From an uncultured Acetatifactor sp. (lineage in GTDB: Bacteria > Bacillota > Clostridia > Lachnospirales > Lachnospiraceae), in NCBI GenBank assembly GCA_947625255.1, contig CANQNT010000010.1, positions 1 through 64,000 on the forward strand: a stretch of 64,000 bases of DNA. The letters run 5' to 3'. A program made the position numbers and the translations under genes. Every line of letters starts with the position of its first letter. Position 1 is the first letter of the stretch. Below the pieces are notes generated by a model. It was not told the DNA's origin. It did no database searches and was given only the letters and a program-made list of their open reading frames with translations. Shown here in pieces: positions 1-8,365 of the stretch.

Positions 1-480
1 GCAAGAGCTTCGACGAGATCATGACTTTTCTTAACCCGTGATGGTGATTAGTGTAACTTTTTTGCAGAGTTCACATTTATGGTACAAGGTTTTAGCAGGA
101 AGTGGTTGGAAGAGGAGATGGTTGTTGATAAGCATATAGTGAATATTAGTTCTTCCAGTGGTTTTGAGCCTGCAGTGTTGCCCTATGGGATATCAAAATG
201 GGGAGTTGTTGCTGTTACGCTGGGTTTTGGGAGAAAATTGGCACCGCATGGGATTATAGTAAATGGTGTGGCTCCCGGGCCGACTGCTACCGCTATGGCC
301 GGAAAAGCTGACAGTACAGATGCTCTTGCTTATCCGTCCATACCGAAACAGAGGTATGGTGTGGTTGAAGAAATTGCCAATATGGTTGTCTTTTTGGCCA
401 GTGATTTTGGAAAAAATATTGTAGGGGAAACCATAAAGGTTGACGGGGGATTTTCTTTAACTGTGTTAGGAGGACAATAA
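1..480 (+). pseudogene. Short-chain dehydrogenase/reductase, 5'-truncated by the window and apparently disrupted
   Basis: The C-terminal two thirds of a FabG-like SDR reads cleanly from the ATG at 79. It has the NISSSSG active-site serine stretch, the catalytic YGISK (Tyr-x-x-x-Lys) and an NGVAPGPT segment followed by the usual GETIKVDGG C-terminus. The expected preceding helix (KSFDEIMTF) is in another frame (from base 3) and stops at 39-41, and the downstream frame has a TAG at 49-51. The N-terminal Rossmann part is outside the window. The simplest reading is a frameshifted gene; a sequencing error or an unusual internal start cannot be excluded. The stop overlaps the next start by one base, so it belongs to the rightward cluster. 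Confidence 0.6.
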
Positions 481-1148
481 TGAGAAAGATGAAAGGAATT
501 GTCAATAGAATAAGAAGAGTTTTTTCCATAAATATAATTCTTTACATATATTTGAATTGCATCAGCAGGCATATTATACACCGTGGACGCGGAAAAATCA
601 TTCCATTCTGGGGAAGCCATGTTAAGATGATGAGCGGTGCAAAATGGTATATTTCGGATAAAAATATAATCTTAAATGGAAATAAAATTGGCAGATCCAA
701 GGCAGAATGTCTGGTATTGCTCCGGGAAAATGCTTCCTGGGAAGTGGAAGGAGAGGTTTTATTGTATTATGGGTCGGGAGTACAAGTACATAAAGATGGT
801 TGTCTGCTTTGTTCTGATCTTTATATGAATACCGGAAGTCTGATTATCTGTGGGAAAAGAGTAGAAATGGGAAAGACTGTGTCCATGGCGCGCATGGCCT
901 ATATTCTTGATGATGACCATCATCCAATTTACAATGAATCTGGTCAAGTCATCAACGAATCGGAAGAAATAAAAATCGGAGATAATGTTTGGCTGGGGAT
1001 GAAATCGACAGTTTTGAAAGGGGCTAGGATTGGAAATCAATGCGTGATTGGCGCGAATGCCGTTGTGACTTCCAAAATCCCGGATAATGTCATGATTGGC
1101 AGTGCAATTGGACGGCCTGTTATGAAAGGAATCTATTGGCATAGATAG
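480..1148 (+). CDS. Left-handed beta-helix (hexapeptide repeat) acyltransferase
   Basis: The 222-residue protein ends in hexapeptide-repeat coils (IKIGDNVWLG, VLKGARIGNQ, CVIGANAVV), the fold of serine/sugar O-acetyltransferases such as WbbJ, LacA and NeuD. A conserved DDDHHP element around residue 144 resembles the catalytic His region of this family. Such enzymes transfer acetyl or other acyl groups from CoA to a sugar or amino sugar in the cytoplasm. The start follows AGGAGG by five bases and overlaps the SDR stop. Its place beside an acyl carrier protein and an adenylating enzyme makes a carrier-bound acyl donor conceivable, but that is inference. Confidence 0.85.
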   Translation: MRKMKGIVNRIRRVFSINIILYIYLNCISRHIIHRGRGKIIPFWGSHVKMMSGAKWYISDKNIILNGNKIGRSKAECLVLLRENASWEVEGEVLLYYGSGVQVHKDGCLLCSDLYMNTGSLIICGKRVEMGKTVSMARMAYILDDDHHPIYNESGQVINESEEIKIGDNVWLGMKSTVLKGARIGNQCVIGANAVVTSKIPDNVMIGSAIGRPVMKGIYWHR

Positions 1149-1167
1149 CAGCCTGGAGGTCAAAATT

Positions 1168-2331
1168 ATGGTAGATACATTTTCCCCAAAACAGTGTAAT
1201 GGCTGTAAAATGTGTGGTGACTTGTGCCCAGTAAATGCAATTTCTTATCATACGGATGAGAAAGGATTCTGGTATCCAGTAATTGACCACAGTAAGTGTA
1301 TCAGATGTAATAAATGCGAAAAGATATGTCCGCATGTGAATGGATGTATACGATATAAGAATCCGCCGGTGGTATATGCGGCTTGGAGTAAAGACCATGA
1401 AATTCGTATGCAAAGTACGTCTGGGGGGCTGTCTTATGAACTTGGTAAAAAAGTGATTAACAATGGCGGATATGTGGTCGGTTGCAGTTATGCGGATTGT
1501 TATCGTAAGGCAGTGCATATGGTCGCCCATACTTTGGAAGAGCTGGAACCACTTATGCAGTCAAAATACTTACAGTCTGATACGGCTGGTATCTATAGAA
1601 AAGTAAAGAAACTGCTGGATAAGGGAAATTTAGTGATGTTTGTCGGAACACCCTGTCATAACGCGGCGTTGGCGAACTATCTTGACAAAGAATATGATAG
1701 ATTAATTCAAGTGGAATTTATTTGCAGAGGAATTACATCACCACTGGCGCATGAAAGATATTTAGATTATCTAGAGGACAAGTTTCATTCAGATATAGTA
1801 TATTTCCGATCTAAAGATAAAAGGTATTCTTGGAATGCATTTGGAACGGCTGCAAAGTTCCAAAATGGGGATGAATATTTTAAAAATCGTGGATTTGACC
1901 CAAAAGTAGTCAGTTACCACAGGAACCTGACAGTGCGTCCGTCCTGTGAAGAGTGTAAATGCAAGACTCCAAACCGAGTTGCTGATATCACTTTAGCAGA
2001 TTTTTGGGGAATTGAAAAATCATCTTTAAATCCATATCTGGAGGAAGGGACCTCTGTGGTCTTGATTAATTCCCCTAAAGCGATGGCTTTGTTTCAGTCA
2101 TTAGGGGACTCTATAGGTTTTTATGAGAAGAATATTGAAGATGTAGCGAAAGGAAATCCTGCTTTGTATCATAACCTGAAATTGTCACGGCATTGGGAAG
2201 CTTTCTGGGATGATTTTGGGAAATATCCCTTTGATGTGCTGGTGAAAAAATATGTTTCAAAAGAGGATTCCAGGGTAAGGAGAATACTTCGTCGTTTACC
2301 TTTGATAAGACGAAACAGAAAGGAAAAATGA
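1168..2331 (+). CDS. FrhB-like 4Fe-4S protein (coenzyme F420 hydrogenase/dehydrogenase beta-subunit family)
   Basis: The N-terminus carries two ferredoxin motifs, CNGCKMCGDLCP (Cys 10, 13, 16, 20) and CIRCNKCEKICP (Cys 44, 47, 50, 54). About 320 residues of FrhB-type domain follow, including the typical FVGTPCHNAAL segment near residue 160 and a further cysteine cluster CEECKC near 253 followed by ADITLADFWG. In clostridia and Bacteroidetes such proteins are common in polysaccharide clusters beside pyruvyl transferases, where their redox role is mostly unproven. F420 itself is not expected in this organism. The RBS GGAGGT lies just upstream, and the next gene starts two bases after its stop. 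Confidence 0.85.
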   Translation: MVDTFSPKQCNGCKMCGDLCPVNAISYHTDEKGFWYPVIDHSKCIRCNKCEKICPHVNGCIRYKNPPVVYAAWSKDHEIRMQSTSGGLSYELGKKVINNGGYVVGCSYADCYRKAVHMVAHTLEELEPLMQSKYLQSDTAGIYRKVKKLLDKGNLVMFVGTPCHNAALANYLDKEYDRLIQVEFICRGITSPLAHERYLDYLEDKFHSDIVYFRSKDKRYSWNAFGTAAKFQNGDEYFKNRGFDPKVVSYHRNLTVRPSCEECKCKTPNRVADITLADFWGIEKSSLNPYLEEGTSVVLINSPKAMALFQSLGDSIGFYEKNIEDVAKGNPALYHNLKLSRHWEAFWDDFGKYPFDVLVKKYVSKEDSRVRRILRRLPLIRRNRKEK

Positions 2332-2332
2332 T

Positions 2333-2578
2333 ATGGTAAGAGAAGACGTTTTAGAAGAAATATTACGTAGAATTACGGATATTCCCGAGGAAATTGAAAT
2401 AGAAGATTCCATGGCGCCGGGAAAGACGGAAGGCTGGGATTCGTTGTCCAATATGGAGTTAATAAGTGAAATAGAAAACCGATTTCATATTGAATTTGAA
2501 TTTGATGAATTAATGCAGATAGATAACTGGGGAGATATGAAAAGAATAGTTATCAATAAAACGAGATTGTCCGAATAG
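2333..2578 (+). CDS. Acyl carrier protein (stand-alone)
   Basis: The 81-residue acidic protein has the phosphopantetheine attachment motif GWDSLSNMEL with the modified serine at about residue 37, and the helical pattern of an ACP/PCP. It is not a fatty-acid-synthesis acpP by context, because no fab genes are adjacent. It sits directly before an AMP-forming ligase, as in DltC/DltA-like or NRPS-like loading pairs. The likely role is to hold an acyl or aminoacyl group activated by the next gene. A holo-ACP synthase from elsewhere would be needed. Confidence 0.9.
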   Translation: MVREDVLEEILRRITDIPEEIEIEDSMAPGKTEGWDSLSNMELISEIENRFHIEFEFDELMQIDNWGDMKRIVINKTRLSE

Positions 2579-2587
2579 GGGGATATA

Positions 2588-4060
2588 ATGATGGCATCTG
2601 TAGTTGAATATGTGTACCGACATTCGTTGGAAACACCGGATAAATTAGCGGTAATCACAAAAAATAGCCAGACTACTTATTCTGAGTTATGGAAAATGGT
2701 CTGGGAATATGCTGAATACTTAAAAACTAGTGGATTGCAGAAAAAGAATATTGTGGTTGTAAGGGCTAGTCAAACCTTGGATTATGTGGTCACTTATTTG
2801 TCTGTCCATTTAGCTGGGGGAATAATCACGTCTCTTGAAAAGAGTATTCCATTTAATAGTTTGATGTCGGTTGCAGTATCATTAAATGCCAAAGCAGTTA
2901 TTGTGGACGACCATCCCTCTGATCAATGGGATGGTTATATTTTCCTGAATCCATGGCATAACGTAGAGCGGGCAGATAAGATACCGTTGGAAAACATAGT
3001 GTTTCCCCAAGAAGATGATTCGGCAGATATCCTTTTTACTACGGGAACCACTGGCGCCTCCAAGGGAGTTGAATTATCACATAGAGCCCTTGTGGCAACG
3101 GCAGAAAACCTGATATATGGATGCCAATACTGTAAAGATACGGTTTTGATCGCTCCAGGACCTCTTAACCATGCGAATGCCATAAGAAAGTTATTTACGA
3201 CCATGGTGATGGGGAGTACGATTTATATAGTGGATGGAATGGCAAATGTGAGAGATTTTTTCATGGCTTTGGACTGGCCTTGTGAGAAGATATCCTGTTG
3301 CTTGCCGCCAGCAGCAATCCGTGTGATTTTTCAGATGACTAAGGATAAGATTGGAGATTATGCGGATAAAATTGATTTCATAGAATCAGCCAGTGCTCCT
3401 TTGCCGGAGCCGGACAAGCTACGGCTTTGCAGACTGTTGCCAAGAACCCGTCTTTACAACAATTATGGGTCTTCGGAATCAGCTTCTGTTTGTATGTATG
3501 ATTATAATGCATTTCCAGGGAAGTCAGGCTGTATCGGGAAAGCAATGCCAAATGCACATATTATTGTTGTAGATGATGATAAACGCGAGATGGTATCGTC
3601 TTCGGACAATATGGGATTGTTGGCTTGTGAAGGGGATATGAACATGAAAGGATATGTAAATGACCCTGAGCTGACGAGAGAGGTACTTATCAATGGGATT
3701 GTTTACACGAATGATATTGGTTATATTGATTCGGAAGGATTTGTATACATTGCAGGACGGAAAGGGGACGTTATTAATGTCGGAGGTCTCAAAGTGGCAC
3801 CGGCGGAAGTGGAATCAGCAGCATTGGAAATGGATGGGATAGAGGACTGCATTTGTATCCCTAGCAGTCATCCTATTAACGGCAGTATTCCGAAGCTGCT
3901 TATTGTTGCAAGAAAAGGACAGCAGATAGATTTCAAGGCTATAAAGCACTATTTGGCTGAAAGGTTGGAATGGTTCAAGGTTCCGCAGGAGTATGAGGTG
4001 GTTGATCGGATTGCAAGGACATATAACGGAAAACTTGACCGAAAATTTTATCGGCAGTGA
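2588..4060 (+). CDS. AMP-forming acyl ligase (ANL superfamily)
   Basis: The 490-residue enzyme shows the ANL core motifs: the phosphate loop TTGTTGASKG near residue 151, the adenine-site YNNYGSSE near 290, a TNDIGYID hinge region, GRKGDVINVGG and the C-terminal catalytic lysine in NGKLDRK near 481. It should adenylate a carboxylic acid and pass it to the ACP encoded upstream (gap 9 bp). The substrate cannot be told from sequence; fatty acid, aryl acid and amino acid remain possible. The start is chosen after AGGGGG in the ACP stop region; a second ATG follows immediately. Confidence 0.88.
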   Translation: MMASVVEYVYRHSLETPDKLAVITKNSQTTYSELWKMVWEYAEYLKTSGLQKKNIVVVRASQTLDYVVTYLSVHLAGGIITSLEKSIPFNSLMSVAVSLNAKAVIVDDHPSDQWDGYIFLNPWHNVERADKIPLENIVFPQEDDSADILFTTGTTGASKGVELSHRALVATAENLIYGCQYCKDTVLIAPGPLNHANAIRKLFTTMVMGSTIYIVDGMANVRDFFMALDWPCEKISCCLPPAAIRVIFQMTKDKIGDYADKIDFIESASAPLPEPDKLRLCRLLPRTRLYNNYGSSESASVCMYDYNAFPGKSGCIGKAMPNAHIIVVDDDKREMVSSSDNMGLLACEGDMNMKGYVNDPELTREVLINGIVYTNDIGYIDSEGFVYIAGRKGDVINVGGLKVAPAEVESAALEMDGIEDCICIPSSHPINGSIPKLLIVARKGQQIDFKAIKHYLAERLEWFKVPQEYEVVDRIARTYNGKLDRKFYRQ

Positions 4061-4113
4061 TCCTATGTCCCAGGCGGGTTACTAGGAAAGTTTTGTGACA
4101 AATAGTTCATTTT

Positions 4114-4137
4114 GTCCTAATTTATCCTAATTAGGAC
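4114..4137. promoter_or_regulatory. Perfect inverted repeat upstream of the symporter
   Basis: Arms GTCCTAATT (4114-4122) and AATTAGGAC (4129-4137) form a perfect 9-bp dyad around TATCCT, 26 bp before the symporter start. It has no T-run after it, so an operator is more likely than a terminator. The binding protein is unknown. Confidence 0.45.
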
Positions 4138-4162
4138 TGAAAAGAAAAGGAATGTATATTTC

Positions 4163-5599
4163 ATGATCCAGATTATAGTGATTTTGGTATATTTTATCAT
4201 AACTTTGTTTGTTGGAATAAGATCATCCAGAAAGACCAACTCATCCGGGAAATATTATGGAACTCACTTGGGGGTGGCTGCAATCGTTTGTGCATCAGCT
4301 GGAGAATGGCTTGGCGGAACCGCAACGACTGGTGTGTCTGAATATGGTTTTATATATGGGATTTCCGGTGCTTGGTATACGATAGCCAATGGTTTAGGAA
4401 TATTTTTTCTTGCATTGTTTTTTGCCAAAACATATCGGGGGATAGGGAGGATGACAATTCCTGGAATCATTGAGTATATTTTTGGACCTACAGCCCAGTT
4501 CATTTCAAGCATTCTTTTAGTATTGGTTATGCTTGCTGTAGGTATGTCCCAGATTATTGCAGCCGGAAAGTTTGGTCAGGCCTTATTAGGGATTGATTTC
4601 CGGATATCTGCGATTGTATTTACGTCCATTTTTGTAGTCTATACTTTGGCAGGAGGCATGAATGCAGTCAGTTCCACGAATACAATGCATTTGGTGGTGA
4701 TGTATGTAGGTATCATAGCATCTGTTCTGCTTCTAATGTCTGGTTTGGGAGGAATGTCGGAGGTCGTAAGTGAGGTCGCTGATTTAGAAAGAGAGACTGG
4801 AATACGGTATTCAAGCATGGCCGAAATAGGTATGCCAAAGGTTTCTTCCTGGATTATTGCCAGTTTATTTGGGGCATGTACTGCGCAGGCCGGAATACAG
4901 CCGGTGTTGGCTTCAAAAGATGCCATTACTGCTAAAAAGGCTTGCGTACTGACGGCCCTTGTTACGGCTCCGTTTGGAATATTGACTGCTTTGATAGGTA
5001 TCATGGCAAAAATAATGGCAAATCAGGGTAGGCTTTTGGATGCGGGGGGCAATATACTAACTGATGGAAAACTCGCACTTACAAGTATCATGATGGAACT
5101 GCCCCCCTTTGTTGGTGGGCTGGTACTGGCCGCGGAACTTGCGGCCATCCTGTCTACGGCTTCTCCGATTATATTGGCGGCGGGCACGATGTTAACGAAA
5201 GATGTGTATCAAGCAAGAATAAAACCGAATGCCACAGATGTTCAGATATTATTTGTGTCCCGCTTAACAACAGCAGTTTCTGGTCTTATATGTTGTCTTG
5301 GGGCCATTTTGTTAGTGGAACAGAATAATGTTTTGGATATTGTGTATTCTGCATATTCTTTGAGAGGAGCATTATTTGTTGTACTGATTTTTGGATTTAC
5401 CTGGAAGAAAGCGAGTTCAAAAGGCGCCTGTATCAGCATGGTGTTAACAGGAATTGTTGCCATATTTTGGACAGTATTTAAGGTAGTGAGTGGTGATTAC
5501 CCGATAGCTTCGTGGTTTACGGAAACATATGCCGCAGTTTTGACAGCAGCTGTTACAATGTTCTTTTTTATGGCTAAAGACAAAATAGTATGTGGATGA
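4163..5599 (+). CDS. Sodium:solute symporter family (SSS/PutP-like) transporter
   Basis: The 478-residue polytopic protein has about 13 hydrophobic segments and SSS-family features: the N-terminal ASAGEWLGGTATTGVSEYG region, the GGMNAVSSTN stretch after TM5 and an AAILSTASPIILAAGTM segment matching the conserved TM8 region. These carriers use the sodium gradient to import organic acids, amino acids or sugars. It follows the ACP/ligase cluster after a 102-bp gap with a dyad, so it may be a separate unit. It could feed the substrate of the ligase, but this is inferred from position alone. Confidence 0.88.
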   Translation: MIQIIVILVYFIITLFVGIRSSRKTNSSGKYYGTHLGVAAIVCASAGEWLGGTATTGVSEYGFIYGISGAWYTIANGLGIFFLALFFAKTYRGIGRMTIPGIIEYIFGPTAQFISSILLVLVMLAVGMSQIIAAGKFGQALLGIDFRISAIVFTSIFVVYTLAGGMNAVSSTNTMHLVVMYVGIIASVLLLMSGLGGMSEVVSEVADLERETGIRYSSMAEIGMPKVSSWIIASLFGACTAQAGIQPVLASKDAITAKKACVLTALVTAPFGILTALIGIMAKIMANQGRLLDAGGNILTDGKLALTSIMMELPPFVGGLVLAAELAAILSTASPIILAAGTMLTKDVYQARIKPNATDVQILFVSRLTTAVSGLICCLGAILLVEQNNVLDIVYSAYSLRGALFVVLIFGFTWKKASSKGACISMVLTGIVAIFWTVFKVVSGDYPIASWFTETYAAVLTAAVTMFFFMAKDKIVCG

Positions 5600-5750
5600 G
5601 TTGTACGTTGTAGGACATAAGAAACGTGCATTAAGGGTTTGGAAAGGACAATGGATTATTCTAATGCGCATTTTCCTCTAAAAAGATTGTTTTAAGACAT
5701 GGTGGAAACTATGCCTTGAAAAAAGCCTGGTATGTCGCAAACTATCAGTA
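5600..5750. other. Non-coding junction after the symporter
   Basis: I see no gene, clear promoter or terminator here. It separates the accessory cluster from the transposase remnants. Confidence 0.4.
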
Positions 5751-6190
5751 TTAAGCTGGGAAATTTAATATTGACCGGAATGCCTCTACAGATGGCGTTC
5801 CCCAGGCATCGAGGTGTTGCAGCATCATTATGCCGTAGAGGCGGCAGTACCACATTATGGATGAACGGTGCCCGCCGTCTACTAATTATAGTATTTCTTT
5901 TCACGCTTGTTAGAGCGTTCTACGGATGTTCTTCCATCATATTCCCTATTCCATTTCGGGCTGCTCCTTAGTGGTATGTTAAAGAGCCGGGGATTGTCCT
6001 TAGTCGGCGTATGGACGACACGATTATAAGGGGAATTGCTGTAGGGAGCTTCGCAGAGGCAGTCGGAGCGTCCGGCTTTCGGGCAGCGTCATATACAGCG
6101 GTTGCGGTTTGACTCCACGCCGTCCGGTTTCATGTGTAAGCCCAGCTTGCAGACAGGGACACTGTCCGGGCCGACCGTGAAGGTATCCTT
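5751..6190 (-). pseudogene. C-terminal remnant of a DDE transposase
   Basis: Read on the minus strand from about 6190, one frame gives VCKLGLHMKPDGVESNRNRC, an internal TGA, then a Cys-rich CPKAGRSDCLCEAP segment and DGRTSVERSNKREK. A one-base frameshift at about 5881 continues as DGGHRSSIMWYCRLYGIMML and ends at a stop at 5751-5753. The RTSVERSNKR segment with the trailing aromatic helix is typical of the C-terminus of DDE (IS4/IS1182-like) transposases. The N-terminal part is missing. The exact IS family is not certain. Confidence 0.75.
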
Positions 6191-6199
6191 ATAAACATT

Positions 6200-6746
6200 G
6201 CAGCCAGACCTTCCAGAAGGCACTCCATGTTTTCACCATAGTTCAGTTGGAGATACCCGCCGTTACTGTGCGGAAAGCTGAGGACAAGATACTATGCCTC
6301 GTGGTACTGCCTACCATTCTCATAAAAGTCGGTATATCCAAAGTGTGCCTCTCCGGGAGGGTGTTCAAGGGGAAGATAGCCCTCCTGCTTCTTTAGCCGG
6401 GTCTCTTTCTTTTTCCCGGCAACACAAGCCGCAACAAGACGATAGGAGAAATAGCTATCCACATCATCTTTAAGACGTTTATGGACGCTCCTGGCGGTGT
6501 GACGCTGTTTCCTTGGAGCTTTCTTATCCTTCGTAAGCCATTTGTCGATGATCATCTTGAACTTATCAAGTTTTGAGGAATGAGGCTCCTCATCCGGGCT
6601 GGGAGGCGCCTCGTTAAAGTCCTCCATGTCCGCATATTTGCGGACGGTTCGCCAGTCAAGGTTTCTATTCTGGTGATTTCTGTTAGAGACTTATCCCGCC
6701 CATAATATAAATATCTGATACGATGGGTCTGATCCATTGATGTCAT
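6200..6746 (-). pseudogene. N-terminal remnant of an IS21-family transposase (IstA-like)
   Basis: The minus strand starts MTSMDQTHRIRYLYYG at 6746, shifts frame near 6660, then continues DWRTVRKYADMEDFNEAPPS and DKWLTKDKKAPRKQRHTARS, the typical N-terminal HTH and linker of IstA. LPLEHPPGEA and FYENGRQYH follow, then a TAG at 6292-6294, then SFPHSNGGYLQLNYGENMEC before similarity is lost near 6200. The catalytic core and the IstB ATPase are absent. The element is dead, with at least one frameshift, one stop and a 3' truncation. Upstream GGAAAGGAG at about 6752-6760 on the minus strand is a residual ribosome site. Confidence 0.8.
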
Positions 6747-6999
6747 ACTCCTTTCCTCCTTGTGGTATTAATTAGGCACAACACTACAAGAATATAGAAT
6801 TTTCAGTATGTCTGCAATGGATCATTTGCTATCCGACTCGGGGGCTGTCGTACTGTCAGACGCCACCCTTTCTCAGGATGGGCATAGAGAGTTGCAATAA
6901 CCTACATTTTTGCTTTGCAACTTTCTGCATTTTTTATTTTACAGTAAACATAAACAAATCCTTTACCTACCGTGTTCTGTTATATTTAAAAAGAAAAAC
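6747..6999. other. AT-rich gene-free stretch with an inverted repeat
   Basis: No gene is visible. AGTTGCAA (6890-6897) and TTGCAACT (6915-6922) form an 8-bp inverted repeat with a 17-base loop, which could be part of an old insertion-sequence end next to the IS21 remnant. TGTCAGACGCCACC begins at 6854, also IS-end-like, but no matching partner was found. Confidence 0.35.
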
Positions 7000-7510
7000 A
7001 GAAAAAAATTAAAAGGATTTTTTGCGATAGAACCGAAAATTTGTTAAACGCTGTTAGATTGTCAAATTGTTTTGAAGAAAGAAATAGAAAAATAGAAAGA
7101 ATTATATTTCGATAAGTATTGCAGGAAAGTGGTCTAATTGGTAATATATTAATAGAAGTGCTCGACCACCATCACTGCTGTTAAAAAGGGACAAGAAATA
7201 TTTAGGGGAATTTGAACGGAAGGGAGGCAATGACAGGAATGAAGATGGCAGCCGACATGGCGCAAGTTATTTATGTGAATTCTTGAAAGAGGGAAGACAC
7301 AAGCCCTGGGCGGACGATGCTGGATTTTTATCGCAAGTCAGCGGAGGATATCCATAGCGAAGTGTTGGTGAGGCGCGTATTCCAACTGAAAAAACTCAGA
7401 AAAGGGGTAGAAATGATGTGCAAGAAATGGATAGGATTTGCGTCGAGGGAGGTGAGATGAAAGTGAGAAGAGAGACTGCTCTCACACTGGCAGAACAAAG
7501 AAATATCAGA
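7000..7510 (+). pseudogene. Decayed, internally deleted copy of the Rpn-family gene found at 9592, 5' part
   Basis: This stretch parallels 9340-10370 base by base, including the upstream promoter region. TTGCAG (7119-7124) and TAATAT (7142-7147) match 9476-9481 and 9499-9504. The start region at 7230 reads ATGACAGGAATG as in the intact gene. After about 35 bases it jumps to the equivalent of position 10090, so roughly 460 bases are deleted. It then follows the intact gene (GCGGAGGATATCCATAGCGA is shared) to about 7490 with frameshifts. No functional product is expected. Confidence 0.8.
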
Positions 7511-7570
7511 AACAATGATGGATGATGAAACGGCATATAGCTTCTCAAGACCCGATTGCTGGGACTTTTG
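7495..7570 (+). repeat. Flanking direct repeat, left copy
   Basis: This imperfect copy matches 8290-8360: both contain TCAGAAACAATGATGG, an ACGGCATATAG/ACGACATATAG core and CCCGATTG. Both encode a KRHI...PI.GTF peptide in one frame. The pair brackets the membrane-protein gene at 7616-8200. Confidence 0.65.
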
Positions 7571-7615
7571 CCCTTTGCATTATGAAATAAATCTAATGAG
7601 GAGACGTGAGTACAA

Positions 7616-8200
7616 ATGGAAGATAGAAAAAGCGCGGAGTATTTGGCGCTTCGGGATGAGGTACAAAGGAATCTTGCGGCGCAAAAGGAGTGGTCGATTT
7701 TTACAATAACAATAACGGTTACTATCCTGGGATTTGCAATCAATGCCGAAGATGGATACAGCGCCGAGTTGTGTTTGCTGCCTTTTATTATACTGGTGAC
7801 AGCTGCTACAAAAATGCGCAATTATAAGTCCAGCATATCAAAAATAGTAGCATACATGATGGTAAGGCACGAAAGCCCGGATGGTTTTTTCTGGGAGACA
7901 TGCCTTAATAAGTATCGGGCCAAGCAAAGTAAATTCGTTTCCATTATAGGAGTGTTAGAAACGCAGGAATTTTTTCTTACAGGCCTACTCTGTATGTTGT
8001 TGTCGATCCACTATTCGGCAGGACAGTGTGAATTGTTTGGCATTAACAAAATAGTTATATATTTTCTTGCGTGTATATTATTGCTGTATATTATTTTAGT
8101 TACGCAGAATTATTGGAACATGGAACCAACCGAGGTGGAGGATGAATATGAAAAGTGGAAGTCTATTATTGGCGAAGGCAATGATCAAAAATCAAAATAA
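7616..8200 (+). CDS. Unrecognised four-helix membrane protein
   Basis: I do not recognise this 194-residue protein. A charged amphipathic N-terminus (residues 1-27) leads into two hydrophobic segments (about 28-45 and 51-66). A basic cytoplasmic-looking loop of about 45 residues follows, then two more hydrophobic segments (about 117-138 and 143-165) and an acidic tail (EPTEVEDEYEKW). A GAGGAGA ribosome site lies about 10 bases upstream. It sits between the two halves of the decayed Rpn copy, flanked by related 65-70-bp repeats, so it looks like inserted cargo. Small membrane effectors of defence or toxin systems have similar size and topology, but nothing specific supports that. Confidence 0.6.
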   Translation: MEDRKSAEYLALRDEVQRNLAAQKEWSIFTITITVTILGFAINAEDGYSAELCLLPFIILVTAATKMRNYKSSISKIVAYMMVRHESPDGFFWETCLNKYRAKQSKFVSIIGVLETQEFFLTGLLCMLLSIHYSAGQCELFGINKIVIYFLACILLLYIILVTQNYWNMEPTEVEDEYEKWKSIIGEGNDQKSK

Positions 8201-8221
8201 TCGGTTGGAATAGTGGTTAAA

Positions 8222-8295
8222 TCATAATGTGAAAGTCAGCGTCAGGTTGGTCCGGAAGTGGCTGTCTGGACGGTATAAGCCTTGCCCAATAGGTT
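8222..8295 (+). pseudogene. Decayed Rpn-family gene, 3' fragment
   Basis: The sequence GTGAAAGTCAGCGTCAGG followed by a KWLSG-coding stretch and ATAAGCCTTGC matches 10405-10485, the helix-turn-helix-like C-terminus and trailer of the intact gene. It continues the 5' fragment at 7000-7510 on the other side of the inserted membrane-protein gene. Confidence 0.7.
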
Positions 8296-8365
8296 TTTCA
8301 GAAACAATGATGGGAGAAAAAACGACATATAGTTGTTCATGGCCCGATTGTGGGTACTTTTATCA
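8290..8365 (+). repeat. Flanking direct repeat, right copy
   Basis: This is the partner of 7495-7570. In one frame it runs on as an open stretch to a stop near 8513 (GTFITQFHARISKWLSDGW and a Ser-rich tail), so it may be a fragment of another lost gene that I cannot identify. Confidence 0.6.

Noticed and set aside
5732..5971. 79-codon plus-strand frame
   Set aside because: The opposite strand carries a recognisable transposase C-terminus, so this is its shadow.
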